From NCBI RefSeq assembly GCF_000225525.1, contig NZ_AGBF01000025.1, forward strand, positions 1 to 62,464: a stretch of DNA of 62,464 nucleotides, read 5' to 3'. This document shows, piece after piece, positions 1-8,116 of the stretch (the stretch's first letter is position 1; every line of letters begins with the position of its first letter). This stretch comes from Streptomyces zinciresistens K42 (GTDB lineage Bacteria; Actinomycetota; Actinomycetes; Streptomycetales; Streptomycetaceae). The notes under the pieces were generated by a model. The model searched no databases. It had not been told where the DNA came from and saw only the letters and a program-made list of their open reading frames with translations. Made by a program: the position numbers and the translations under genes.

Positions 1-1
1 C

Positions 2-733
2 GTCATCCGCACGGCCTCGCTGACCGTGCGCGTCAAGGACGTGCCCGAGGCCCTGGACGCGGCCCGGACCACCGTCGAGGCGGCGGGCGGGTACGTCGGC
101 AGCGAGACGACCGTCCGGGACGGCCGGGGCCGCGAGCGCACCCGTCTCGTGCTGCGCGTCCCCGTCGCCGGCTACGCCGGGGTGCTCGCCGGTCTGGAGG
201 GCTCGGGCACGCTGCTGGAACGCAGCGCCAGGGCGCAGGACGTCACCGACCAGGTCGTGGACGTGGACAGCCGGATCTCCTCCCAGCGGGCCAGCGTGGC
301 CCGTGTGCGCGCGCTGATGGACCGGGCGGCCAAGCTCAGCGACGTGGTGGCGCTGGAGGGCGAACTGAGCAGCCGGCAGGCCGAGCTGGAGTCGCTGCTG
401 GCCCGCCAGGCGTCGCTGAAGGACCGCACCGGCCTCGCCACCATCACCCTGTCCCTGACGGAGACGGGGGTGAGGAAGGCGGCCGCGGACGACGGTCCCG
501 GCTTCCTGGACGCGCTCGCCGGCGGCTGGAGCGCGTTCGTGACCACGGTGCGCTGGCTGGCCGTGGCCTTCGGCGCCGCGCTGCCGTTCCTGGTGGCGGC
601 GGCCCTGCTCGCGCTGCTGTGGCTGAAGGTCCTCAGGGGCCGGCTGCCGCGCCGCCCGGAACCGGTGCACGCGCCCGTGCCGGGCCCCCCGCTGCCGCCC
701 GTCTCCGCGCGCGAGGGTGCCGGGCGGGACTGA
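2..733 (+). CDS. DUF4349 domain membrane protein, 5' end cut by window
   Basis: The frame is open to the left edge, so the annotated GTG at 26 is probably internal; the residues before it (VIRTASLTV) fit the usual start of a DUF4349 domain. The domain is followed by a predicted coiled coil (about residues 85-145, rich in Glu/Arg heptads) and one C-terminal membrane helix ending in a basic, proline-rich tail. DUF4349 proteins are lipoprotein-like or membrane-anchored proteins of unknown function; a signal peptide, if present, lies outside the window. The next gene starts 27 bases downstream on the same strand, so co-transcription is possible. Function is not known. Confidence 0.8.
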   Translation, partial: VIRTASLTVRVKDVPEALDAARTTVEAAGGYVGSETTVRDGRGRERTRLVLRVPVAGYAGVLAGLEGSGTLLERSARAQDVTDQVVDVDSRISSQRASVARVRALMDRAAKLSDVVALEGELSSRQAELESLLARQASLKDRTGLATITLSLTETGVRKAAADDGPGFLDALAGGWSAFVTTVRWLAVAFGAALPFLVAAALLALLWLKVLRGRLPRRPEPVHAPVPGPPLPPVSAREGAGRD

Positions 734-760
734 GACGCCGGACCCTCGTAGCGTGTCCGC

Positions 761-2167
761 ATGACCATGAACGCTACGAGGAACGGGGCGGGTGTGCGGG
801 AGAGGCTGGTCGTGATCGGCGCCGACGCCGCGGGGATGTCCGCGGCGTCGCAGGCGCGCCGTCTGCGGGGCGCCGGGGAGCTGGAGATCGTGGCGTTCGA
901 GCGCGGCAACTTCACCTCCTTCTCGGCCTGCGGCATCCCCTACTGGGTGGGCGGCGAGGTCGAGGACCGCGACCTGCTGATCGCCCGTACGGCCGAGGAG
1001 CACCGCGCGCGGGACATCGACCTGCGGATGCGGACGGAGGTCGTGGAGATCGACGTGGCCGGCGGGCGGGTACGCGCGCGTGAGGCGGACTCGGGGGCCG
1101 AGTACTGGACGTCGTACGACAAGCTCGTGATCGCGACCGGGGCCCGGCCGATCCGTCCCGGCCTGCCGGGGATGGACGCGCCGGGTGTCCACGGGGTGCA
1201 GACCCTCGACGACGGGCAGGCGCTGATCGACGCGCTGGCCCGCGCGCGGGGGCGGCGCGCGGTGGTGGTGGGCGCCGGGTACATCGGTGTGGAGATGGCC
1301 GAGGCGATGATCCACCGCGGCTACGAGGTGACGGTCGTCAACCGCGGCAGCGAGCCGATGTCGACGCTCGACGCCGACATGGGGCGGCTGGTGCACGAGG
1401 CCATGGAGGGCCTCGGCATCACCATGGTCGACGACGCCGAGGTCACCGCGATCCGCACCGGGGAGGACGGCCGGGCCCGCGCGGTGGCCACGAAGGACGC
1501 CGAGTACCCGGCGGACGTGGTGATCCTCGGGATCGGCGTCCGCCCCGAGACGGGGCTCGCGCGGGCGGCCGGCCTTCCGCTGGGCGGCCACGGCGGGCTG
1601 CTGACCGACCTGGCGATGCGGGTGCGCGGTCACGGGAACATCTGGGCGGGCGGTGACTGCGTGGAGGTCCTGGACCTGGTCTCCGGCCAGGAGCGGCACA
1701 TTCCGCTCGGCACCCACGCCAACAAGCACGGGCAGGTCATCGGCACGAACGTGGGCGGCGGCTACGCGACGTTCCCGGGTGTGGTCGGCACGGCCGTCAG
1801 CAAGGTCTGCGATCTGGAGATCGCCCGCACGGGTCTGCGCGAGAAGGACGCGCGCAGGGCGGGCCTGGAGTACGTGACGGCCACGATCGAGTCCACGAGC
1901 CGGGCCGGCTACTACCCGGGCGCCACACCCATGACGGTCAAGATGCTCGCCGAGCGCCGCACGGGACGGCTGCTGGGGGTGCAGATCGTGGGCCGCGAGG
2001 GCGCCGGCAAGCGCGTCGACATCGCGGCGGTGGCGCTCACGGCCGGGATGACGGTGGAGCAGATGACGGCCCTGGACCTGGGGTACGCGCCCCCGTTCTC
2101 ACCGGTGTGGGACCCCGTGCTGGTGGCGGCGCGCAAGGCGGTGAGGGCGGTGGGACAGTCCGCCTGA
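761..2167 (+). CDS. FAD-dependent NAD(P)-disulfide oxidoreductase (CoA-disulfide reductase/NADH oxidase-like)
   Basis: A 468-residue flavoprotein of the pyridine nucleotide-disulfide oxidoreductase superfamily. It has an N-terminal FAD-binding beta-alpha-beta (VVIGADAAGMSAASQ, about residues 17-31) and the single redox cysteine of the CoA-disulfide reductase/NADH oxidase branch at Cys57 in the motif FSACGIPYWVGG. A second NAD(P)-binding fold lies near residue 168 (VVVGAGYIGVEMAE), followed by the FAD-contacting motif IWAGGDC and a C-terminal dimerisation domain. Known relatives reduce CoA disulfide, persulfides or O2 with NAD(P)H in the cytoplasm; which of these applies cannot be read from the sequence. 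An ATG at 767 is an alternative start. Confidence 0.85.
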   Translation: MTMNATRNGAGVRERLVVIGADAAGMSAASQARRLRGAGELEIVAFERGNFTSFSACGIPYWVGGEVEDRDLLIARTAEEHRARDIDLRMRTEVVEIDVAGGRVRAREADSGAEYWTSYDKLVIATGARPIRPGLPGMDAPGVHGVQTLDDGQALIDALARARGRRAVVVGAGYIGVEMAEAMIHRGYEVTVVNRGSEPMSTLDADMGRLVHEAMEGLGITMVDDAEVTAIRTGEDGRARAVATKDAEYPADVVILGIGVRPETGLARAAGLPLGGHGGLLTDLAMRVRGHGNIWAGGDCVEVLDLVSGQERHIPLGTHANKHGQVIGTNVGGGYATFPGVVGTAVSKVCDLEIARTGLREKDARRAGLEYVTATIESTSRAGYYPGATPMTVKMLAERRTGRLLGVQIVGREGAGKRVDIAAVALTAGMTVEQMTALDLGYAPPFSPVWDPVLVAARKAVRAVGQSA

Positions 2168-2197
2168 ACGCCTTCCGCGCCGCTCGCACCGCGCCGT

Positions 2198-2524
2198 CTA
2201 CGCCGATCCGTTGATCCGCTCGATCGCCTGCCGGGCCTGCTCGGCGGGCGGCCGGGACGGCAGGGACGACACCGACGCGCTGGCCGGCATGGCGGCCGCG
2301 GCCGGCTGTTCGGCGGGCGGCTTCGCGTGCGTGGCGGCCCGCGGGGAGCGCAGCCGGTGGCTCACCGCCTCGTCGAGGGTCACCGGGCGCTGCGTCTGGG
2401 CGGCGAGCCGTCCGGCGTCCTGGCCCAGCCGGGCCACGTCTTCCCACGGCAGCCGCAGCACCACGGCGATCTCGGCCTCGCCGTCGGGCGTGGCGTGTAT
2501 CGGAGGAGTACCTCGGTCGTTCAT
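2198..2524 (-). CDS. hypothetical protein
   Basis: A 108-residue protein not assigned to a family. The N-terminal half (EIAVVLRLPWEDVARLGQDA) could fold as a small alpha/beta unit; the rest is Ala/Pro-rich and probably disordered. It converges on the oxidoreductase and is divergent from the rhomboid gene, sharing the 124-base gap 2525-2648. ATG start. The reading frame keeps typical Streptomyces GC3 bias, which supports coding. Function unknown. Confidence 0.6.
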   Translation of the reverse strand: MNDRGTPPIHATPDGEAEIAVVLRLPWEDVARLGQDAGRLAAQTQRPVTLDEAVSHRLRSPRAATHAKPPAEQPAAAAMPASASVSSLPSRPPAEQARQAIERINGSA

Positions 2525-2648
2525 CGCCTGTCCTCACGTCGTCCCCGCGGCCCGCCTTCCCCGTGGCGCGGGTGGTTGCCGGGACATACGCACCCGGCGG
2601 CGCCCGTGTTCACCGGTTCACGTGCCGTCCGCTGGGCAGATACTCCTC

Positions 2649-3467
2649 GTGGTCATCCCCGTCCATGACGTGAACCCGGTGAACCGCACCCCCTGGGTGA
2701 CATACGCGCTGATCGCGGCGAACGTCCTCGTGTTCCTGTGCACGCCGGGCACCTTCGGGCCGGCCGGGGGCGAGAGCGCCACCGAGCAGCTCTGCCGGCT
2801 CCAGGCGTTCCTGGACCAGTACGCGCTGGTGCCGCGGGAGTTGATCCACGGCCGGCTGCCGGGCGCCGTCCCGACCGGCGAGGTGGCGGTCGGCGCGCAG
2901 GGGCCGGGCTGCGTCGTCGGCCCGCCCGGCTACGACAAGTCCCCGGTGCTGTCCGTGCTCACCTCGCTGTTCCTGCACGGCGGTTGGCTGCACCTGGCGG
3001 GCAACATGCTGTTCCTGCTGATCTTCGGCAACAACATCGAGGACCGCATGGGCCATGTGCGGTTCCTGCTGTTCTACGTCGTCTGCGGCTACGCGGCGTC
3101 GTACGGCTTCGCGCTCCTCAACGACGGCTCGGCCGAGCCGCTGATCGGCGCGTCCGGGGCGATCGCGGGGGTCCTCGGCGCCTACCTCGTGCTGTATCCG
3201 AGGGCCAGGGTGTGGGTGCTCGTGCCGTTCCTGGTCTTCCTGCCGCTGCGGCTGCCGGCGTGGCTGGTGCTCGGCTTCTGGTTCGTGCTCCAGGCGGTGT
3301 ACTCGAAGGGCGACGCCGTCTCCGGCGCGGGCACCGTGGCGTACACGGCGCACATCGCGGGCTTTGTGGCCGGCATGGTGATCGCCTGGCCGCTGCGGGC
3401 GGGGACGCCGCCGCCACCGGAGCCGCGCGGACTGCTGTTCGGCAGGCGCGCGCGGCCGACGTGGTGA
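2649..3467 (+). CDS. rhomboid family intramembrane serine protease
   Basis: A predicted polytopic membrane protease of 272 residues from the GTG at 2649; the frame is open far upstream, but that part lacks rhomboid features. About six membrane helices are visible, the first at residues 17-32. The catalytic pair is intact: Ser169 in GASG and His235 in the later helix motif TAHIAGFVAGM. The family's HGGWLHLAGNM loop is at 110-120. The insert between TM1 and TM2 (about residues 33-95) is long, with two or three cysteines. Rhomboids cleave single-pass membrane proteins within the bilayer; the substrate here is unknown. It converges on hemE with only 7 bases between stops. Confidence 0.9.
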   Translation: MVIPVHDVNPVNRTPWVTYALIAANVLVFLCTPGTFGPAGGESATEQLCRLQAFLDQYALVPRELIHGRLPGAVPTGEVAVGAQGPGCVVGPPGYDKSPVLSVLTSLFLHGGWLHLAGNMLFLLIFGNNIEDRMGHVRFLLFYVVCGYAASYGFALLNDGSAEPLIGASGAIAGVLGAYLVLYPRARVWVLVPFLVFLPLRLPAWLVLGFWFVLQAVYSKGDAVSGAGTVAYTAHIAGFVAGMVIAWPLRAGTPPPPEPRGLLFGRRARPTW

Positions 3468-3474
3468 GCGGGGT

Positions 3475-4530
3475 TCAGCGCGCGCCGTGCGTGTGGACCA
3501 CGTCGACGAGCCGGGTCAGCGCGTCGGGGTCGGTGGACGGCATGACGCCGTGGCCGAGGTTGAAGACGTGCCCCTCCAGGCCGGACGCCGCGTCCAGCAC
3601 CTCGCGGGTCTTGGCCTCGACGACCTCGGGCCCGGCGAACAGGACGGTGGGGTCGAGGTTGCCCTGGAGCGCCTTGCCGGGGCCGACCCGGCGGGCGGCC
3701 TCGTCGAGCGGGACGCGCCAGTCGACGCCGACGACGTCCGCGCCGGCCTCGCCCATGAGGCGCAGCAGTTCCCCGGTGCCGACGCCGAAGTGGATGCGCG
3801 GGACGCCGTGTCCGGCGACGGCGTCGAAGACCTTCACCGAGGCGGGCATCACCGAGCGCCGGTAGTCGGCGGGGGCGAGGGAGCCGACCCAGGAGTCGAA
3901 GAGCTGCACGGCGGAGGCGCCGGCCTCGATCTGCACCGTGAGGAAGGCGGCCGTGATGTCGGCGAGGCGGTCCAGCAGGTCGGCCCAGAGCTCGGGGTCG
4001 CCGTACATCATCGCCTTGGCGTTCTCGTACGTGCGCGAGGGGCCGCCCTCGACGAGGTAGCTCGCGAGGGTGAACGGCGCGCCCGCGAAGCCGATGAGCG
4101 GGGTGGCGCCGAGCTCGGCGGTGAGCAGGCCGATCGCCTCGGTGACGTAGGAGACGTCCTCGGGGGTGAGGTCGCGCAGCCGGGCGAGGTCGGCGCGGGT
4201 GCGCACGGGCTCCTCGACGACGGGTCCGACGCCGGGCTTGATGTCGAGGTCGATGCCGATGGCCTTGAGGGGGACGACGATGTCGCTGAAGTAGATCGCC
4301 GCGTCCACGTCGTGCCTGCGCACGGGCTGGAGGGTGATCTCGGTGACCAGCTCCGGGCGCATGCAGGACTCCAGCATCGGGATGCCCTCGCGCACCTTGC
4401 GGTACTCCGGCAGCGAGCGCCCGGCCTGCCGCATGAACCACACGGGCGTGTGCGGTACGGGTTCACGCCTGCACGCCTTGAGGAAGGCGGAGTCGTACGT
4501 GGCTTGCGGCGGCGTCTGCTTGGCACTCAC
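3475..4530 (-). CDS. hemE: uroporphyrinogen decarboxylase
   Basis: HemE converts uroporphyrinogen III to coproporphyrinogen III by four decarboxylations in cytoplasmic haem biosynthesis. The protein is full length (351 residues). It carries the diagnostic N-terminal motif [16 protein letters not shown] (residues 29-44), the AAIYFSDI segment with the catalytic aspartate, and the C-terminal [12 protein letters not shown] signature. Start is an ATG. It is divergent from the DUF3000 gene, with about 100 bases of shared upstream DNA (4531-4634) that holds only GC-rich sequence and no recognised operator. Confidence 0.97.
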   Translation of the reverse strand: MSAKQTPPQATYDSAFLKACRREPVPHTPVWFMRQAGRSLPEYRKVREGIPMLESCMRPELVTEITLQPVRRHDVDAAIYFSDIVVPLKAIGIDLDIKPGVGPVVEEPVRTRADLARLRDLTPEDVSYVTEAIGLLTAELGATPLIGFAGAPFTLASYLVEGGPSRTYENAKAMMYGDPELWADLLDRLADITAAFLTVQIEAGASAVQLFDSWVGSLAPADYRRSVMPASVKVFDAVAGHGVPRIHFGVGTGELLRLMGEAGADVVGVDWRVPLDEAARRVGPGKALQGNLDPTVLFAGPEVVEAKTREVLDAASGLEGHVFNLGHGVMPSTDPDALTRLVDVVHTHGAR

Positions 4531-4634
4531 GGGGGCAAGTCTCGCACGGCCGCCGCGGGCCCCGGGCCGGGGCCGCCGTGTCGTCCGGGTGTCCCTCCCT
4601 GCGCGAAGCTCCCGTTCCCCTTAACCTTCCCGGC

Positions 4635-5312
4635 ATGGCTGCGGCTCAGGGAAGACTGTCGGACGGTACGGGCGGGGCGGATGACGCGAGGGGGACCGGA
4701 GGGGCGGACCGGCAATCGGGGGGTACGGCGCCGCCGGCCTTCCGGGCCGCGGTGGAGGCCCTGCGCGGCAGCCGGCCGCGTCCGCAGATCGAGATCGAGC
4801 CGACCAGGGCGCCCCAGCGCCTGGCACCGTTCGCGTACGCCCTGGAGGCCGCCGTCGTCGAGGACGACGAGGACCTGGCCGACGGCCGGCTGGTGCTGCT
4901 GCACGACCCGGACGGCCATGACGCGTGGCGGGGCACGTTCCGGCTCGTGACGCTGGTGCGCGCGGAGCTGGAGCCGGAGATGGCGGCCGATCCGCTGCTG
5001 CCGGAGGTGTGCTGGTCCTGGCTGACCGGGGCGCTCCAGGCGCGCGGGCTGTCCTACGGCGAACCGAGCGGCACCGTCACCCGGGCCGGTTCCCACTACT
5101 TCGGCGGGCTGTCCGAGCGTCCCGCGGCCTCGCAGATCGAGATCCGCGCGTCCTGGACGCCCCGTGAGGGGCGGGGCGGGGTGCCGGACACCGGGGCCCA
5201 TCTCGCGTCCTGGTGCGATCTGCTCGCGCAGGTGGCGGGGCTGCCCCCGGCGGGTCCCGGCGACGCGTCGGTGGTGACCCTGCCGCAGCGCCGCGATCCG
5301 CAGGCGCGCTGA
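4635..5312 (+). CDS. DUF3000 domain protein
   Basis: A 225-residue protein starting at the ATG within MAAAQGRLSD; the longer upstream frame is only open by chance. Residues about 30-215 match the actinobacterial DUF3000 family as I remember it (FRAAVEALRGSRPRP start, ASQIEIRASWTP and CDLLAQVAGLPP near the end). The N-terminal 30 residues are Gly-rich linker. The family is conserved beside hemE and the LuxR regulator in Streptomyces, but no activity is known. No membrane segments or catalytic motifs are visible. Confidence 0.85.
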   Translation: MAAAQGRLSDGTGGADDARGTGGADRQSGGTAPPAFRAAVEALRGSRPRPQIEIEPTRAPQRLAPFAYALEAAVVEDDEDLADGRLVLLHDPDGHDAWRGTFRLVTLVRAELEPEMAADPLLPEVCWSWLTGALQARGLSYGEPSGTVTRAGSHYFGGLSERPAASQIEIRASWTPREGRGGVPDTGAHLASWCDLLAQVAGLPPAGPGDASVVTLPQRRDPQAR

Positions 5313-5369
5313 CCCGCGTCCGCACCGCCTTCTCGCGCCCGCGTCCCGTCCGTCCCCTCCGTCCCGTCC

Positions 5370-5405
5370 GATCCCTCTGATCCCTCTGATCCGTTCGATC
5401 CGTAC
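5370..5405 (+). repeat. four 9-bp tandem repeats
   Basis: GATCCCTCT, GATCCCTCT, GATCCGTTC and GATCCGTAC follow each other without gaps between the DUF3000 stop and its terminator hairpin. They sit next to a run of CGTCC-type repeats (5342-5369). Probably slippage-generated spacer DNA. Confidence 0.8.
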
Positions 5406-5434
5406 CGGCCCCTCCGGGATTCCCGGAGGGGCCG
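5406..5434 (+). terminator. terminator after DUF3000 gene
   Basis: A 14-base arm (CGGCCCCTCCGGGA) is followed after one base by its exact complement, giving a long GC-rich hairpin 94 bases after the stop. No T-run follows, as is common in Streptomyces. Confidence 0.75.
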
Positions 5435-5660
5435 CGTCATGCTCCGCGGCCACCTGCTTGACCGTCACTTTGTCGATACGGCCACATTCGGTCAGGAAAA
5501 CGTTCTTGATCGAAGCGATTTCCTCACCGAACGATCGACCGTGTGTCTGAATTGCCCTGATTGTTACTCACTAAATCGTGATCTTTCTCTAAAGGGCCAC
5601 GGGTTTGGTGCCGAAGACGACTGTGACCTTGAAAGCCGTCCCCGCACCCCAGGAGGCCCG

Positions 5661-6323
5661 GTGTCCGTTCTCCTCGAGCAGCCCGCAAGCCTGGTCGCCT
5701 ACCGCCCGAACAAGCCGACCGCCATGGTGGTCGTGGCCGACCCGCGCGTCCGCTCCACCGTCACCCGTCATCTCTGGGCCCTCGGTGTGCGCGACGTGAT
5801 CGAGGCCTCGTCCGTCGCGGAGGCTCGTCCCCGCATCGGCAACCCCCGCGACATCTGTGTCGCCGACGTCCATCTGCCCGACGGCTCGGGCCTGACCCTG
5901 CTGTCCGAGACCCGCGCCGCGGGCTGGCCCAACGGCCTGGCCCTGTCCGCGGCCGACGACATCGGCGCCGTGCGCAACGCCCTCGCCGGCGGCGTGAAGG
6001 GCTATGTCGTCACCGGCACCCGCACCAACCTCGGGCTCCCCACCCGGCCCGGTGCCGCCCCCATCGGCGCCGCCGCCGCCCGTATGCACCGTCGCCACCC
6101 GGGTGCCCCGAGCCACCCGGGCGGCTACCGCGAACTGTCCGGCCGCGAGGTCGAGGTGCTGCGGCTGGTGGCCGAGGGCCAGTCGAACAAGGCGATCGGC
6201 GTCTCGATGGGCCTGTCCGCCCTGACCGTCAAGAGCCACCTCGCCCGCATCGCCCGCAAGCTCGGCACCGGCGACCGCGCCGGGATGGTGGCCGTGGCCC
6301 TGCGCACGGGCATCATCCACTGA
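5661..6323 (+). CDS. LuxR-family response regulator (orphan)
   Basis: A 220-residue transcriptional regulator starting at GTG 5661, which has a perfect AGGAGG 4 bases upstream; the frame extends further left without gene-like sequence. Residues about 20-125 form a receiver-like domain with a candidate phospho-acceptor Asp69 (VADVHLPDGSG), but the usual acidic pair is reduced to one Asp (VVVADPRV). Residues about 150-215 are a LuxR/GerE helix-turn-helix (LSGREVEVLRLVAEGQSNKA, LTVKSHLARIARKLG). No sensor kinase is adjacent, so it is an orphan. The 226 bases upstream (5435-5660) are unusually AT-rich for this genome and probably carry its promoter. Confidence 0.88.
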   Translation: MSVLLEQPASLVAYRPNKPTAMVVVADPRVRSTVTRHLWALGVRDVIEASSVAEARPRIGNPRDICVADVHLPDGSGLTLLSETRAAGWPNGLALSAADDIGAVRNALAGGVKGYVVTGTRTNLGLPTRPGAAPIGAAAARMHRRHPGAPSHPGGYRELSGREVEVLRLVAEGQSNKAIGVSMGLSALTVKSHLARIARKLGTGDRAGMVAVALRTGIIH

Positions 6324-6450
6324 GTCCCGCCACCCCGCTCCACCGTCAGATCGTTCACTGGCGTGAACGGGACCTGCCAACGGACCCGCTCCCGCCCCTC
6401 GGCCGTCGTGAGCCGGACCCTTCACTTGACTGACTGGTTTACGACCCTCA

Positions 6451-6486
6451 GGCGCCCGCCGACGGAACGTTCCGTCGGCGGGCGCC
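6451..6486. terminator. 36-bp perfect palindrome, probable terminator
   Basis: The 18 bases from GGCGCCCGCCGACGGAAC are followed at once by their exact reverse complement, with no spacer. It lies 127 bases after the regulator stop and 25 bases before the RNase D start codon. It most likely forms the terminator of the upstream gene, but its symmetry would also suit a protein-binding site in the RNase D leader. Confidence 0.65.
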
Positions 6487-6511
6487 GTCCATCCACGGAT
6501 ACCCTTGACAG

Positions 6512-7801
6512 GTGACCGACGCCCAAGACACCGCAGCAGACAGTTCACTGCGAACCACCGGAGGCGCCCCTCCGGACGACGCCGGATCTTCTGTTCCGGA
6601 GGCGCCGATCCCTCTGCTGGAGCCGCGCGAGGGCATTCCGCAGGTGATCGCCGACGACGCCGCGCTCGCCGAGGCGGTCGCGGCCTTCCGCGCCGGGTCG
6701 GGTCCCGTGGCCGTCGACGCGGAGCGCGCGTCCGGCTACCGCTACGGCCAGCGCGCCTATCTCGTCCAGCTGCGCCGGGCCGGGGCGGGCTCCGCGCTCA
6801 TCGACCCCGTGGCCTGTCCTGACCTGTCCGGGCTCGGCGAGGCGCTGTCCGGCGTCGAGTGGGTGCTGCACGCCGCCACCCAGGACCTGCCCTGCCTGCG
6901 GGAGATAGGCATGGCGCCGACCCGGCTGTTCGACACCGAGCTGGCCGGCCGGCTCGCCGGGTTCCCCCGCGTCGGCCTCGGCGCCATGGTGGAGAGCGTG
7001 CTCGGGTTCGTCCTGGAGAAGGGGCACTCCGCGGTCGACTGGTCGACCCGCCCGCTGCCCGAGCCGTGGCTGCGCTACGCCACGCTGGACGTCGAGCTGC
7101 TCGTGGACCTGCGGGACGCGCTGGAGAAGGAGCTCGACCGGCAGGGCAAGCTGGAGTGGGCCCACCAGGAGTTCGACGCGATCGCGAGCGCTCCGCCCGC
7201 CGAGCCGCGCAAGGATCCGTGGCGGCGGACCTCCGGGATGCACAAGGTGCGCAGGCGCCGGCAGCTCGCCGTGGTGCGGGAGCTGTGGCAGACCCGCGAC
7301 CGGATCGCCCAGCGCCGCGACGTGTCGCCGGGCAAGGTCCTCTCGGACACGGCCATCGTGGAGGCGGCGCTGGCGCTGCCCGCCACCGTGCAGGCGCTGG
7401 CCGCGGTCAACGGCTTCGGGCACCGCACCGGGCGGCGGCAGCTGGAGCAGTGGCAGGCGGCGGTGGACCGGGCGAAGGCCCTGACCGACGCTCAGCTGCC
7501 CTCCCCGGGCCAGCCGGTCACCGGGCCACCGCCGCCGCGCGCGTGGGCCGACAAGGACCCGGTGGCCGCCGCCCGGCTGTCCACGGCTCGGGCCGCCGTC
7601 TCCGCGCTCGCCGAGCGGCTCGCCATGCCGCAGGAGAACCTGATCACCCCCGACACCGTGCGCCGGGTGTGCTGGGAGCCCCCGAAGGACCTGGACGCCG
7701 AGTCGGTCGCCGGGGCGCTGGCCGCCCACGGGGCGCGGCCCTGGCAGGTCGAGCAGGTCACCCCGGTGCTGGTGGCCGCGCTGTCCGCGCGGGCGTCGTA
7801 G
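6512..7801 (+). CDS. rnd: ribonuclease D-like 3'-5' exonuclease with HRDC domain
   Basis: A DEDD-family exoribonuclease that trims RNA 3' ends (tRNA maturation in E. coli). The 429-residue protein starts at GTG 6512. All DEDDy residues are visible: Asp69 and Glu71 (VAVDAERA), Asp125 (ATQDLPCLRE), and Tyr189 with Asp193 (YATLDVELLVDL). An HRDC nucleic-acid-binding domain follows (about residues 235-310), then a C-terminal extension with a second HRDC-like repeat, as in other actinobacterial RNase D proteins. It stands alone between a palindrome and a 315-base gap. Confidence 0.93.
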   Translation: MTDAQDTAADSSLRTTGGAPPDDAGSSVPEAPIPLLEPREGIPQVIADDAALAEAVAAFRAGSGPVAVDAERASGYRYGQRAYLVQLRRAGAGSALIDPVACPDLSGLGEALSGVEWVLHAATQDLPCLREIGMAPTRLFDTELAGRLAGFPRVGLGAMVESVLGFVLEKGHSAVDWSTRPLPEPWLRYATLDVELLVDLRDALEKELDRQGKLEWAHQEFDAIASAPPAEPRKDPWRRTSGMHKVRRRRQLAVVRELWQTRDRIAQRRDVSPGKVLSDTAIVEAALALPATVQALAAVNGFGHRTGRRQLEQWQAAVDRAKALTDAQLPSPGQPVTGPPPPRAWADKDPVAAARLSTARAAVSALAERLAMPQENLITPDTVRRVCWEPPKDLDAESVAGALAAHGARPWQVEQVTPVLVAALSARAS

Positions 7802-8024
7802 GGCGCTCACGACGGCCGCAGGCGGCGGGACCGCGCCACCGGTCCTGCCGGGAGCGAGCGTCCGGGGCCGCCGGACGGGTCACGGAAGCGGCGAGGCACC
7901 GTCGAGATCGCGCCAAGATCTTTCGCGTCCCGGGGCGCCGGGCCGCCGCGGCGGCCCGCCCGCGCCCGAGGCGGGACGCCGCCGATGGTGTGACCTTCGC
8001 CGCTCCCCCCGCCAGGACTGTGCA

Positions 8025-8068
8025 GCTACGTTACCCATAAGTAGCATGGGGCCTGAGCGCACGCTCAG
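8025..8068. promoter_or_regulatory. two inverted repeats upstream of fadAB
   Basis: The 7802-8116 gap holds no gene. Its right part contains two palindromes: GCTAC-G-TTACCCATAA-GTAGC (8025-8045) and CTGAGCG-CA-CGCTCAG (8053-8068, perfect arms). They lie 49-92 bases before the fadA start codon, where a repressor of fatty-acid degradation would bind. TetR-type regulators use operators of this size; which protein binds is an inference. The rest of the gap is GC-rich with no clear signal. Confidence 0.55.
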
Positions 8069-8116
8069 CGTGTCGCGCAGCAGTAGTGCCATCCCGCACC
8101 CTGGAGGAGAGCCATC

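Noticed and set aside
5342..5405. Short repeats as a CRISPR array
   Set aside because: Units are 5-9 bp, contiguous and without spacers; no cas genes are in the window.
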